In this document: piece by piece, positions 52,223-64,000 of the stretch
Position numbering within the stretch: the stretch's first letter is position 1
Layout: every line of letters starts with the position of its first letter
DNA from: Macrobrachium rosenbergii
Lineage: Eukaryota; Arthropoda; Malacostraca; Decapoda; Palaemonidae
Reading direction: 5' to 3'
DNA length: 64,000 bases
Assembly (NCBI RefSeq): GCF_040412425.1
Contig: NC_089755.1
Span: 56,542,798 to 56,606,797 of the forward strand
The notes under the pieces: generated by a model
The model's input: the letters and a program-made list of their open reading frames with translations, nothing else
Database searches by the model: none
What the model was told of the DNA's origin: nothing
Made by a program: the position numbers and the translations under genes

Positions 52223-52554
52223 TGGGAGGGAGGGAAGTGTGAGAGAGCATCTACCCACTAACCTGCTACCCTCCTATTGGATCCTCTCTCTCTCTCTTTC
52301 TCTCTCCCCCGGACCACAGTCCTCTCCCCACCTCTCTTCCCCTCCCTTCACCCTCTCTCTCTCTCTCTCCTTATCTCTGCCTCTCCCTCTCCTCCTCCTC
52401 CTCCTCCTCTCCCTTGCACGATCGATCACAAAGGAACAGCAGAAGCGAGAAGGCTGTGATGCCAGCATCAGCACACCAGGTCGAAAGAGCAATGGGAACT
52501 CGAAACTCTTTGAGTTTCCTTTCTCTAATCTGCCGTTTTTTTCGTAGTGTTTCC

Positions 52555-52640
52555 AACGAATGACGTCACATAAGCGAAGAGTGATCTTTTATATATAGTT
52601 AAATGGAGGTGTTCGGCTTCACCGATGCTCCATGTGCCTC
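52555..52640. promoter_or_regulatory. CRE plus TATA promoter-like element, orientation uncertain
   Basis: TGACGTCA at 52561-52568 is followed by TTTTATATATAG at 52587-52598. In plus orientation the order CRE, TATA, then ATG 52625 is canonical. The following 79-codon frame (52625-52864) shows no recognisable protein. In minus orientation TATATAAAAG would start a transcript near 52565, whose first exon could end at CAG|gttagt (52262). The frame inside it stops, so it would be untranslated. Confidence 0.35.
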
Positions 52641-53639
52641 GAAAGATGAAAAAAAAAGGTAGTCGGAACAAACATGTTGACACAGCCTGGAGTCGACACG
52701 ACAATACGCATTTTCACCCTTCTGTTACGAATATGCGAAAAACAAGAATACTTACGAATATGTGGAAAACAAGAATAGGTATCGTAAGTCCGAAAAAGCC
52801 TCGCTTTGCTTATTCTTTATGGCTATACGCTTCAGGGGAGAATGTATCGACTACATGGACTTAAAACTGAGATCTCGATTCCTAAAATTGAGTACGACCG
52901 TATTGGCAACGTACGAAAGTCTACGGACTCGGCGCTCCACATTTCACTTACTTTTGCTGACAGAACCCTTGCGGCAAAAGTGACTTAAATTACTTCGTAT
53001 GAGGAAATAGACCTTGATACTCTATTGAGTAATGCTGACATACATTAAGCTTGCGCTACTGGAGAATGTTAGAGAAATAAGTCCATCACTACATCAAATT
53101 GCAAATATATGAGAAATACGATGACGGACATTTTATAGCTGCAAAGAACCTTTGCGATTAATGCTTCACAATGTAATTATTATCAGAGAATTTTGTCACT
53201 GTAATAATAATAGTTAAATATTATATATTTATATAGAAGAAACATGAAGCCACCTTTACAAATATACTAAAATAAAATTACATACGGCCCTGTCTCTCTC
53301 TCAAGGCCTGCTTAAAAACTCAGTCATAAAAAAATTCAAATTACAGCATACTGTACGGAATAACGAGGTAATTTCAATGTGAGCATTCTTCGTTTTTAGA
53401 GCCATCCCTTCACAATTATGGGATAAAAGAAAGACCATTAGAGTAACCAACTCATCACCATAATCATCATCTTGCGGGAAAAAAAAAAAGGATCGCTAAC
53501 CACCAGAGCGAAGGCAGGAAAAGGGGTGCCAAGCTGACGTTAATGAAATCATACTTTCGGAAAAGTTTTCTACCTTCATTAATTCAAAACTCCATTTGCC
53601 TAGCTTCTATTTCATTTCCATAAGCATCATGCCTAGTCG

Positions 53640-53676
53640 GGAAAAGGTTGCTTGGGGTTACTCTACACGCGATTGT

Positions 53677-53762
<86 letters not shown>

Positions 53763-53824
53763 CAATCAAGAATCCACTCAGAATGAGAGATCTTTGAGAA
53801 TCTTAACCAAGAATCCATGGATCC

Positions 53825-53909
<85 letters not shown>

Positions 53910-53959
53910 ATCAAGAATCCACTGAGAATGAGAGACCTTCGAGAAACTTGACCAAGAAT

Positions 53960-54042
<83 letters not shown>

Positions 54043-54093
54043 CCGCTCAGAATGAGAGATCTTTGAGAATCTTAACCAAGAATCCAAGGATTC

Positions 54094-54173
<80 letters not shown>

Positions 54174-54180
54174 ATGGAGA
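53640..54180. repeat. Higher-order repeat of (GA)n plus conserved spacer, four modules
   Basis: Spacers contain cttaatcaagaatccactca, gaatgagagatctttgagaa and accaagaatcc. GA tracts lie at 53680-53761, 53828-53905, 53961-54040 and 54097-54170. Confidence 0.9.
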
Positions 54181-54619
54181 TGGATGGTGTTGGTAATGGC
54201 CCACAACGAGACCCTAATAACCGAGAGGTAAGCGAGTAATGAAATTACAAAAACCATTAAACAAAATATATACGCAACAGCTTTTTCATTTTTATTCACA
54301 TGCACGGAATAAGCTGGAAGTGGATTCGCTCGTTTTGCAACAAAAATACAATCCCCAAACTTTAATATCCTATGTCAACCTCAAATTTAAAGCGCAAACT
54401 CCACAATAAAATAAAAAATAGAGATATTTTCTGAAAAAGTATGTATCTGAAGCGTATCTCTTGTTGAACTGCTACCATATCTCCGGGCTACAGCAAGCGA
54501 TTGGCTGGTAATAACAGTTTGCACCGAGCATTCCTATCAAGAGCAATACATATACGTACTATTTTTCCAAACGTTTCTCATCTCCTGCAAACGTTTCTGA
54601 TATTTTCCTCATATGGAAA

Positions 54620-54840
54620 CTCCTTTTATCTCTCTCTCTCTCTCTCACAGAGCTTGAAACACGTTTTTCATCAACTGCCAATGTTTCATACCGTTTCTTC
54701 GTTTCCATTTTATCTCTCTCTCTCTCTCACAGAGCTTGAAACACGTTTTTCATCTACTGCCAATGTTTCATACAGTTTCTTCAAATGAAAACCCCTTTCA
54801 TATCTCTCTCTCTCACAGCTTGAAACAGAACAGTGAGTGA

Positions 54841-54918
<78 letters not shown>

Positions 54919-55015
54919 GTTTGAAACAAAACATCTGCACCTCCGAGTGGCATTCTCTCTCTCTCTCTCTCACAGCTTGAAACAGAACAGCTGCACTTCC
55001 GAGTGGCATTATTAT
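54620..55015. repeat. Tandem (CT)n plus cacagcttgaaaca modules
   Basis: tctcacagagcttgaaacac, gtttttcatc-actgccaatg and the later variant acagctgcacttccgagtgg recur. Confidence 0.8.
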
Positions 55016-55443
55016 GAAATTACTGCCCCGCCAGGTGCGGAAGCATAAATTCTCGCCGTTTTACTCAGAAGCAGCGTGAACAACTTTCTCCTCCTTCTTA
55101 ATTCCAATATTCGTATCGATTTGAGACGTGGCGCAGAGCAATAAAGACACGTGGCTGGGACAAAAATATCTCGTGAAAAGTGTGATCAGGGTTAGAAGTC
55201 CATTTGTGAGAAGGGAAAGTATGGTAATTTGTCAGTGATTTTATTTATCGTGGTCAATTTATTTATTTATTTTTGCTTATATACCACTTGCGAAGAAAAT
55301 TCTATAAAAATGTGGTGATTCAGACAAATGAAGTAGCTTTATTTGAAAAAAAAAATATATGAGAACGTAATATAATAATTATATATCTTTCTATAATCAT
55401 AACAATCCAAATATTTCCATATACTACATATATACGTACACAA

Positions 55444-55536
<93 letters not shown>

Positions 55537-55609
55537 GTGTGGTATTATGTGTGTACAGAAGTAGTATATGATAACTACATAAAGATATTACATAAGTATA
55601 AAGCATTCT

Positions 55610-55696
<87 letters not shown>

Positions 55697-56467
55697 CACA
55701 TACATACATATACATATATATACATAGTGTATAAACATGCTAAAAACTAACAAACACAAAACCACCCCATATAAATCCTAAACATCCCCAGTTCCCCCAC
55801 CCTTAAAAAAAAGAAGAAACAAAGGCCCCTAGGAGTTTTCCTAATCGCATCCAGCTCTCGTGTCCGCCTCCTTCAGCCAGTACAACAAGAGCAGTGAAGC
55901 TTCCCTTTCCTCCCCTTAAAGTCTTCTTCTTCCTCCTCCTCCTCCTCCTCCTCCTTCTGCTCTACTACGACGCTAAAGGGGAGAAAGCCACTCATGTACG
56001 CTTGTAACATGACGCGGCGGAGAGCGCGAGCGCGCAGGACCTCCGCTAATGGAGGGAAGTAAAATATATTAACATTTCAAAAAAAAAAAAAAAACTTTCG
56101 CTTCGCTTTCATCTGGGTGTAAGATGAGAATGGTGACGTTTCATTAACGATTGAAATTAACATTTAAAAGATAATCACTTCCGCTTGGCTTTCATCTGGG
56201 TGTAAGATGAGAATGATGACGTCTCAATAAACGATTAAAATATCTATTAAAAAGTTTTTTAATTTTTTAATTTTTTTCTAAAAAAATTTTTGTAAATTGA
56301 TTTTTTTAAACTTTAAAGACAATATAATTCAAAGGCTTCTCATATTCAAATACTGGTAAAGGTGGGGTTACGAAAACATTAGAGAGAGAGAGAGAGAGAG
56401 AGAGTCTAATCACTGAGCTTCGTGCTGTATTTTAAAAGTTCACCAAAAAAAGCAAAATAGGACTTAC

Positions 56468-56507
56468 CTACATACTCAACGCAGATTCCGTCGGCTTCCG
56501 GGTACAT
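56468..56507 (-). CDS. Candidate first exon MYPEADGICVEYV
   Basis: ATG at 56507 (A at -3) opens 13 codons plus one base to a perfect donor GTAG|gtaagt (56462-56467), phase 1. Phase 1 would fit the inner acceptor at 7946 (join reads VEDDEDGHLIY after a GTG codon) or the kinase exon at 6686. The peptide is not low-complexity. Support is limited to start context and donor. Confidence 0.35.
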
Positions 56508-56541
56508 TTTAACTTAAAAAGGGCAATAACGGAACAGATCG

Positions 56542-56574
<33 letters not shown>

Positions 56575-56580
<6 letters not shown>

Positions 56581-56649
56581 AGAGAGAGAGACTTAATCAA
56601 GAATTCCTTGGGATAGAGAGACCTTTGAGAAACTTCACCAAGAGTCCCT

Positions 56650-56743
<94 letters not shown>

Positions 56744-56795
56744 ATCAAGAATTCCTTGGGATAGAGAGACCTTTGAGAAACTTCACCAAGAATCC

Positions 56796-56867
<72 letters not shown>

Positions 56868-56870
56868 CTC
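56575..56870. repeat. Second array of the (GA)n plus cttaatcaagaatcc family
   Basis: Modules cttaatcaagaattccttgg, gatagagagacctttgagaa and cttcaccaagaatccc are clearly related to 53640-54180 but form their own subfamily. Confidence 0.85.
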
Positions 56871-56905
56871 CAACAACACCCGTCGCCCACAAAACCATTA
56901 CTTAC

Positions 56906-57030
56906 TGAATGTCGAGGAGGTTGACGGCAAGGGACAACCACTGCACCGAGGTGAGGTGGTCCCCCCTGGGCAGCTGATTGAAGGATGGGATCGGCCCCGT
57001 AATCCTCACTCCTGAGTGCACGGCCGTCAT
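56906..57030 (-). CDS. Distal alternative first exon, MTAVHSGVRITGPIPSFNQL form
   Basis: ATG at 57030 (A at -3) opens 41 codons plus CA to donor gtaagt at 56900-56905, phase 2. It encodes MTAVHSGVRITGPIPSFNQL then PRGDHLTSVQWLSLAVNLLD and I. An in-frame TGA at about 57100 lies upstream, supporting this start. Amino-acid content is high-complexity and GC is raised against the flanks. Phase 2 fits the RS exon (CA plus C makes His) or an inner acceptor of the 45.3-kb exon (CA plus G makes Gln). I do not recognise the protein. It may be the most distal promoter of the kinase gene or the first exon of a neighbour. Confidence 0.58.
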
Positions 57031-58017
57031 GATGATAGTCTCTCCGGGAGTGCGGGCAGGCAGAGAGGGGGTTATGGAGAGGCCCCGGGGCACCGGTCAA
57101 AGCTTAATCTGTCCCTCTTGCGACAAGGGAGGACAAGAAACGACGCGAAATTTAATTAGTTGCTGCTGTTACGCCTTCTTCGGGGTGCACTCTCGGAATG
57201 ATTTTACTGTCTTGAGTCAGTGTTTACCCTCCGAGCCCTTTTTTTTTTTTTTTTTAACTTTATCTGTTTTGCTTTTTCTATTTATTTATTTAGCTTTTTT
57301 CTAATTTGTTTGCGTATTTATTTTAATGTAGAGCTGGCTTTAAAATATCTATTTATTATTATTTTTTTGAGATGTACTGTTAGCCTTAAAAATCTTTATT
57401 TTTTATTTTTTTTTTGAGATGTAGAGCTGGCTTTAAAATGTCTTGGAAGAATATATTTCCAATCACTACTGGAGACTTTTCACGGATCTTAGTCCTTCTT
57501 CATTTAACTGCACTTTATTTTTTCTCTTTTAAATAAGTTTTATTGTCTATTCTTTCTCTTCTTGATCCAACGGCACCTCTTTTCTTCAACAAACTTCTTC
57601 CTGTTCCTTGACAGAACTTCGAATTCTTTCCTCACTTAATAGGACGAAGATTTCTTCTTCTTCTTCTTCTTCTTCTCACCACTGACTAGGATTAAAAGCT
57701 ATTCCAGCTGAGCAAAAAATATATAATACCGCTAAAAAAGGACGCTGCTAATACTGTGACGAAAATCCAGCCACGACTGCTGCTGGGAGTGAGAAGATGT
57801 GCCTCAGGTAGGGCGTCCACGCGAGACAATCAAGGTTACCTCAGGACGCAGAGATTAGGAGTAGTCCTGTAGAAGGGGGAACGACGTCTTGCCGAGACTC
57901 CTCAAGGGGAAGATTAAGAAGGCTGCGTTATCTCAAGACTGTGTAGTATTACTACTGCAGAAGGGGAACGACGTCTCACAGAGACACTGCTGAAGTGGCG
58001 GGAGCGAGAAGGCTGCG
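57031..58017. other. Upstream of the MTAVHSG exon; no gene seen
   Basis: GC-rich to 57230, then T-rich low complexity to 57420 with a repeated gatgta-gagctggctttaaaat block, then (TTC)n at 57650-57675. Confidence 0.6.
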
Positions 58018-58085
58018 TTATCTCAGGGCGCAAGGAGCTGTGGTATTACTCCTGCAGAAGGGAAGCGTCGCGTTACAGGGAGTAC
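57855..58085. repeat. Degenerate tandem repeat, about 80-90 bp, three copies
   Basis: gcagaaggggaacgacgtct and gaaggctgcgttatctca recur at about 57868, 57957 and 58045. Confidence 0.75.
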
Positions 58086-58311
58086 CGAAGGAGCAGGAAG
58101 AACGAGGCTTCTGCTGGTGCTTCCGGGGGGTTAGGGAGTGAACGTAGGAGGTGTTGTTCCACATCCAAAGGGCGTGAGAGGAGGAAGAAGGTGAGTAGCA
58201 ACAGATGGAGCTGCGACTGTCAACACTGTGGAGGGGTATCGAGCAGTTGGACGGACGCGGCCCAAACTGCCTTCCAGGAAACCTTGGGTTCTTCGACACA
58301 ATAGCTTCCAT
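58018..58311 (-). CDS. Uncertain ORF (97 aa), no recognised family
   Basis: The frame from ATG 58311 (MEAIVSKNPRFPGRQFGPRP) runs to TAA at 58018. A good acceptor (ttttcatttacag) ends at about 58324, just upstream, so it could be a terminal exon. The 3' third overlaps a degenerate tandem repeat (57860-58080), and the plus strand is also open, with a perfect donor aag|gtgagt at 58187-58195. Coding status and strand are both unsettled. Confidence 0.22.
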   Translation of the reverse strand: MEAIVSKNPRFPGRQFGPRPSNCSIPLHSVDSRSSICCYSPSSSSHALWMWNNTSYVHSLTPRKHQQKPRSSCSFGTPCNATLPFCRSNTTAPCALR

Positions 58312-59208
58312 AAAACCTAGGCTGTAAATGAAAACAATGTCATGCAAACATTAAAAAGAAAATATTACTGTTCAAATATAAACGAGTATTTTACTGGTAG
58401 CAGCGTTAAGCAGATGGAGGGAAGTTGGTCATGGCTCCCTTACATACACAATATTTACAAATAATTAATCTGGAAATGGTAACCTTCCGAAATAATTTAT
58501 GTTCTTAAAATTGTGGTTACGCAAACGAGTTTGCTAACTACAATTTCTTACGAGTACTTTTCGTGTTACTCCATAAAACAGGTGGGCCAATCCACCATTC
58601 TGAATTACCCCAATCCCCCAGCCCAAAAAACTGATTTTGATTCACCTATTGAAAAGTCGCCAATAACAATATTACATTGCTGACGAATAATTTACTTAAA
58701 ATTCAATTAACAAAATCCGCAATAAAGAATCAGTATACTTAATGGGTCCATGTACTGAAATACAAGAACCTTTTCCCACGCGTAAAAATATGCTACGCTT
58801 ATGTAAAAAAAATAATTACTGCTCTTCTTAATAATATTCATTTGCAACGATCTGCCCACAGAAGTTCACCATGATTAAGTATTTTTGCAATCAAAAGCCG
58901 CAAACCGAAAAAATATAAAAAATTTCCACTAACTTTTCACGTTACGTATAAAACACAGAAAAGACTTCCAAAGCTACAACAACAAAAAGATCTAATTCCA
59001 AGCTACATAAACAAAAACAACAAACAGATCTACGTCCAAGCTACAACAACAAAAGGAGCCCGTTCCTCTTCGGCAGGAATGACAAACAGGGCACAAAACT
59101 GACCCTCCATTATTCCTACAGCTTCACAAATCTACCAAACGGGAAATGTATTCCAAATAAGTTTGTCCAAGTAGAAAGTAAACCACTCTCAAACCGACCG
59201 ATCGTAAA

Positions 59209-59261
<53 letters not shown>

Positions 59262-59308
59262 ATGTCAATCCAGCAAGGCCGTGGGTTGTCCGTATGTCCA
59301 CCACGCCC

Positions 59309-59368
<60 letters not shown>

Positions 59369-59480
59369 CTAATTTTTACGTGATGAGGGCTTGGTTACTT
59401 GTGTTAAGCCTCAGATTTCAAAAAGTGTCAGAAATGTGAAATTTTTTTATCAACTTTCAAACGATCTTTTGACAATACCA

Positions 59481-59517
<37 letters not shown>

Positions 59518-59723
59518 TCTTCTTCTTCTTCTTCTTCACAAAGCAAATCATTCTCCAGACCTAATCGTCCAGCCACATCAGAATCAGAAATCCTTTTTCG
59601 CAAGCCCTGACTCAGGCCTTACGTTCGCTGGAGAGGACAGCCAGCCAAAAAGAAGGGCGTGTGGGCTTCGTAAGGAAACAGCCTTGACTGGCCTTTTCCT
59701 CCTGGCTATGAGTCACGGGGGTG

Positions 59724-59791
<68 letters not shown>

Positions 59792-59865
59792 GAAGTGTCT
59801 TTTGTTATTGAAGAGTCTCTTGTCAATACAGCAAATACCATGAGACAAGAATCCCTTTGAGTTTT

Positions 59866-59925
<60 letters not shown>

Positions 59926-60072
59926 AATACAGTAAGACGCAAGAATTCCCTTGTCCCGTTGTTCAGCAGCGAACAGAATAAAAAAAAAAGTAAAAAAAGT
60001 AAAAAAAAAAATTCCATCGCGATAAAGGATCCTATTTCTAATGAAGTTTCCCGAATTTACGACCGACAGCTT

Positions 60073-60140
<68 letters not shown>

Positions 60141-60179
60141 CGGCGCACCGCCGCCGCTTCTTCCTCGTCCGATGGGCTC

Positions 60180-61325
60180 AAGAGAAAAGGGAAGGGCCAA
60201 CATATCGAGGAAGAAAAGAAGAAGAAGAAGAGAAGGAGGAAGAGGAGAGGGAAGAGGAGAGATAAGAAAAGAAGATTAAGGAAAGGAAAGAAAAGAAAAA
60301 AGAAGGATGAGGAGGAGGAAGAGGAGCGGAGAGGAGAGGAAAGAAGAAGAAGAAGAAGAAGAAGAAGATGATGAGGAGGAGGAGGAGAGGAAAGACCGAG
60401 AAAAAGGAGCAGGTGGGAGGAGGAGGAGGAGGAGGAGGAGGAGGAGGAGGAGGAGGAGGAGGAGGAGGAGGAGGAGGAGGAGGAGGAGGAGGAGGGAGGG
60501 GCTGTCACAGATGTGGGATACCAAAAGGACCAACGGTCGTTGAGGAAAAGGAAGATGACATGACGCACGGGGGAAGGAGGATGTTCCTCTCCTATATCTC
60601 TCCCCACCCTTTTTTTTTTTGCGAAGACAGCACAAAGAAAGCGAAAAAAAACCAGGCTCTCCAAAATGACAGCAACACAAGCCTAAACTGACGCAAAAGA
60701 TTCTGACACGCAGATATGCGAGCACGCACGCACGCGCAAGCACGCGCAAGCAGAGGGGAAAGAGAGCATTCGCCTTGTCAGATTAACACAAGGCCGGAAC
60801 ACCGTTTGGGGGGATTCGGACATTAAAAGCACCACCACCACCTTTCTCGAGGTGTCAGTCAGTAAGCAGAGCACGTACTCCTGATTTCGGGCGGAGGAGG
60901 AGGAGGAGGAGAGGAAAGAAAAAAAGGAGGAGGATCAGAGACGAAAGAAAAGAAAAAAAGGAGGAGGAGGAGGAGGAGGAAAGAAAATAAAAAGGAGGAG
61001 GAGGAAAGAAAATAAAAAGAAGGAGGAGGAGGAGGAGGAGGAGGAGGAGGAGGAGGAGGAGGAGGAGGAGGAGGAGGAGGAGGAGGAGGAGGAGGAAAGA
61101 AAAGAAAAGAAAAAGAAAAAGAAAGAGGAAGAGGAGGAGGAGAACAAAGAAAAGAAGAAGAAGAAGAAGAAGAAGAAGAAGGAGGTGGAGGAGAGGAAAG
61201 AAAAAAAGAAAGAAGAAGAAAACGACGGGAGAGGAGAGCACCAAGACAGTCAAGAAGGCTTTCGGGAAGAGACGGGAAGGGAAGGGAAGGGAAGGGAAGG
61301 GAAGGGAAGGGAAGGGAAAACACGG
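60180..61325. repeat. Long polypurine region with (GGA)n, (GAA)n and (GGGAA)n
   Basis: Two extended tracts (60180-60495 and about 60889-61325) are almost pure purine on the plus strand. (GGA)n lies at 60417-60495 and 61022-61095 and (GGGAA)n near 61275-61320. Frames of poly-E, poly-G, poly-R, poly-S or poly-L here are composition artefacts. Confidence 0.9.
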
Positions 61326-61609
61326 GACAGGGAGGGGGTGCCTTGAGAGGACCCCAAAAAGGGAAGGAAGGCCTCATAGGCGATTTCCGGAAGGTGATCA
61401 ATACAGGACATGGGTATCAGGCTCGACAGCATACCAAACGATACCAATACCCGCTTCCCGGCCATTCCCAAATACCCCCCTATACCCCATACCATATCCA
61501 TACCCGCTACCCGACACCATGCCCTGGTACATAACATTTTTTAAAGGCTGAAATATGGCAACCTGGACCTACGGACGGTTCAAGGAGTAGCACCCAAATA
61601 AATGTAAAT

Positions 61610-61900
61610 CTGATCTTTGCGTCTTCAGAAAGCTCTCCATGCGAAGCAAGAGCCCGTGCTGGTTCCTGGGCTGCTAAATTGACTCAAACAATCACTCTGG
61701 GAATGCAAAACCCCTCAATACTAAATGCTCTTAAATCAATATAAGATTTAAATGAGAAAAATAATTACTTCAATTCACTGCTGGTGTTACCAAGTGTCAA
61801 TCTGATCATCAGAAAGCTTTCCATGCGAAGCAAGAGCCCGTGCTGGTTCGTGGGCTGCTAAATTTACTCAAAAAATCATTCTGGAAGACTTTAAAAACAA
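61610..61900. repeat. Direct duplication, offset about 180 bp
   Basis: cagaaagctctccatgcgaa, gcaagagcccgtgctggttc and gggctgctaaatt occur at 61627 and 61810. Confidence 0.85.
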
Positions 61901-62560
61901 TGGTGCTTAAATAGACGGAAATGCAAAAACGTAATTACCGTTAGCGGAAAGAATGGAACGGAACAGTAGATGGAATGGTCAGAAGGAACGATACCAAGTG
62001 ACAGGAAGTTAAAATAACAAGATTAAGAATAACGGAAAAATATTAAAGGGGGAGAATAAAAGACGACACAGTTGACAGAAAGAAAAAATAAGAACATAAC
62101 GTGGACATAAAGCAAGGAGAGAATGTTGGAGAATATGGTAAAAGACGAAATGGTGGAATAATGCAATTTCTCCCCCTTTCCCATTCTCTGAGAGCTATGA
62201 ACCCATTACACTGACTACCTGGATGGGGGTTAATTGGACGTTTGGTAATTTACCAACGTCGTGAGACTGGACAGGTATTACTCAGGTGTATTGCTCCTTC
62301 AAGACACAGGTGGTCTAGGAATAAAAATCAGGTAGATCAGCTCATGAGATTTTAAAGATTTAAAGAGGATATTGTGGAATCGTTCATACACAAAATGCAT
62401 TTCACTGTGATGAGGTATGGTTGACAATATATTAACCTGGATGTGGCTACCTGAACTTTAAAACAAAAAGTTTAAAAAGATATCAATAAAAGCAAGCACC
62501 TCGAAGTCAGTCAGAGTAGAATGAAGTAAATATATGTGTGTATACATATCTATCTATCTA

Positions 62561-62597
<37 letters not shown>

Positions 62598-62712
62598 ATC
62601 TGTATAATAATTTCTCTTTACAATAAGTATTCAACTTAACTGGCGTCAAAAATCATTATTTTAGCTGAAAGTAAAATCACTAAAACCAGAAAACATAACC
62701 AAGCAAAATTTT

Positions 62713-62753
<41 letters not shown>

Positions 62754-62993
62754 AAATCTCTCCATGCCAACCTACAACCCTGAACCTCCTTCTGAAAAGG
62801 ATCAAGAGAAAAAAAATGAAAAATAAAAAACTACTTTTTTCCCGTTTTTATTATTTCAAGGAAGTTGTCACGCGTCATCACCGGGAGACAGGGCCATCCA
62901 TGATGGAGAGGAGAGTTGACGGGGCTGATAGAAAAGGCAATTTCTATTTGAGAGACATAACGCTCCATTCTGAGGGAAACTGGTGATGGGATG

Positions 62994-63066
<73 letters not shown>

Positions 63067-63109
63067 CCAGTAAAAGTTTTGAAAGGTGTAACAGGAGGAC
63101 AATCTTTTG

Positions 63110-63300
63110 CAGTTGCACTATGAATCAATTGTTAGGAGAGAGTGGAAAGTAAGATGGAGGAAGGAGAATATGAAAGGAGGTACAGTAAAAGGAACGAAAG
63201 GGGTTGCAGCTAGGGGCCTAAGGAAGGCACGCTGCAAAGAACCTTCAGTAATGCCTACAGTGCCCCGCGTGAGGTGCACTGACGGCAATAAAAATGCTAT
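63110..63300 (+). mobile_element. Probable dispersed repeat fragment, decapod-type
   Basis: The segment gagtggaaagtaagatggag through aggtgcactgacggcaata has an open plus frame but no ATG-led gene. The wording aaggggttgcagctaggggc and cgcgtgaggtgcactgacgg recalls a high-copy crustacean sequence; family and copy number need a repeat search. Confidence 0.4.
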
Positions 63301-63769
63301 TGAGAAGATTACAACTATTTCCAAAGAGAAAAATAAAAGTATAAAAGGAATAATTTCATACTGACATCAAATTCGACGCGTTTTCTTCGTGTCTATTTGG
63401 GTCTAAAAATAAAAATGCTATTGAGAAGATTTAAACGATTTCCGCGATAAAAACAAAGAGAGTAAAAAGGATTCATTTCATGGCTGCGTGAGCCTATGGG
63501 GAAACGAATCCGAGCCGGATTTAATGGACGAGGTGAAAGTGAAACAGTCGCATCCCATTTCACCTGATGTGGGTCATCACAGGAGGCAGGTCAAACGAAT
63601 GAAATGACCCTACACAAACGAAACACAAACGCACAAACTAACTAACTCTCTCTCTCTTGCACTAACACCGTCATTATCTCCAACACGGGTATCCTGCACC
63701 AACATCACCATTACTATACCTCCTCCTCCTCCTCCTCCTCCTCCCGGTCGATGGCCAACAGATGCGCAA

Positions 63770-63828
<59 letters not shown>

Positions 63829-64000
63829 CTTCTGCGAGGGAGTCTCACCATCCAGGGTCACACACAAAACCAATAACCCATAGATATCAATATTGGTGTT
63901 CCGAAACCCTTCTTCCCCATATAGCCAGACCTTCTCTCTCTCTCTCTCTCTCCATGACCCATCCTCTGCTACCTTTCCCTGTAGCAATCTTCTACTCAAA

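Larger units (their letters stand above)
58325..64000. other. Flank without recognised genes
   Basis: (GA)n lies at 59212-59256, 59310-59366, 60075-60139, 62712-62748 and 62998-63062; (CT)n at 59726-59788, 59868-59922 and 63775-63826; (ATT)n at 59484-59515. The 60.2-61.3 kb purine tract is listed separately. Confidence 0.75.

Noticed and set aside
60071..61401. Long poly-S, poly-L, poly-E and poly-G frames
   Set aside because: Produced by (GGA)n and (GAA)n purine tracts in all frames.

Overview
The window looks like nuclear DNA of an arthropod, most probably a decapod crustacean. Coding segments are small, intron-separated exons with GT-AG borders. The DNA between them is packed with (GA)n/(CT)n, (TA)n, (GT)n and (GGA)n microsatellites, tandem minisatellites and palindromic dispersed repeats. 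One dispersed element (16.5-16.9 kb) and one short segment (63.1-63.3 kb) resemble sequence I associate with decapod genomes; that is memory, not a search.

The gene I can identify lies on the minus strand: the 5' half of a LAMMER-type dual-specificity kinase, the family of CDC-like kinases (CLK) and Drosophila Doa. The decisive exons are 7887-7965 (conserved SVEDDEDGHLIY box before the catalytic domain, ending in the first base of the Tyr of an RY pair) and 6620-6686 (KIITTLGEGTFGKVVKC, the glycine-rich ATP loop). Their phases join exactly. The rest of the kinase domain is not in the window and should lie beyond position 1.

Upstream, the minus strand carries many candidate alternative first or internal exons. 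Their reading phases obey a simple rule. Four exons end in phase 2 (56906-57030, 43248-45310, 40759-40850, 40330-40346) and fit the Arg/Ser-rich exon 39544-39745, which enters in phase 2 and leaves in phase 0. Exons 37504-37545, 36512-36775, 35324-35749, 22258-22353 and 9846-12296 end in phase 0 and, like the RS exon, fit the phase 0 acceptor at 7965. The inferred output is a family of kinases sharing one catalytic domain but with N-termini ranging from a short canonical CLK-like RS form to giant low-complexity extensions of about 680 and 817 residues. One form fits the N-myristoylation pattern. Drosophila Doa is known to make N-terminally distinct isoforms from alternative promoters; the set seen here appears larger, and which exons are expressed is unproven.

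Layout: 1-6.6 kb intron and repeats; 6.6-8.0 kb shared kinase exons; 9.8-13.0 kb giant Ser-rich exon with a TATA-like promoter; 13-22 kb repeat-rich intron with a dispersed element; 22.2-23.2 kb first exon with a palindrome-rich, CCAAT-containing promoter region; 23-35 kb intron with minisatellites and one candidate cassette exon; 35.3-40.9 kb a dense cluster of alternative exons; 43.2-45.3 kb the second giant exon; 45.9-57.1 kb further candidate first exons among microsatellites; 57.1-64 kb repeats and a 1.1-kb purine tract, with one uncertain ORF. No tRNA, rRNA or CRISPR array was recognised.
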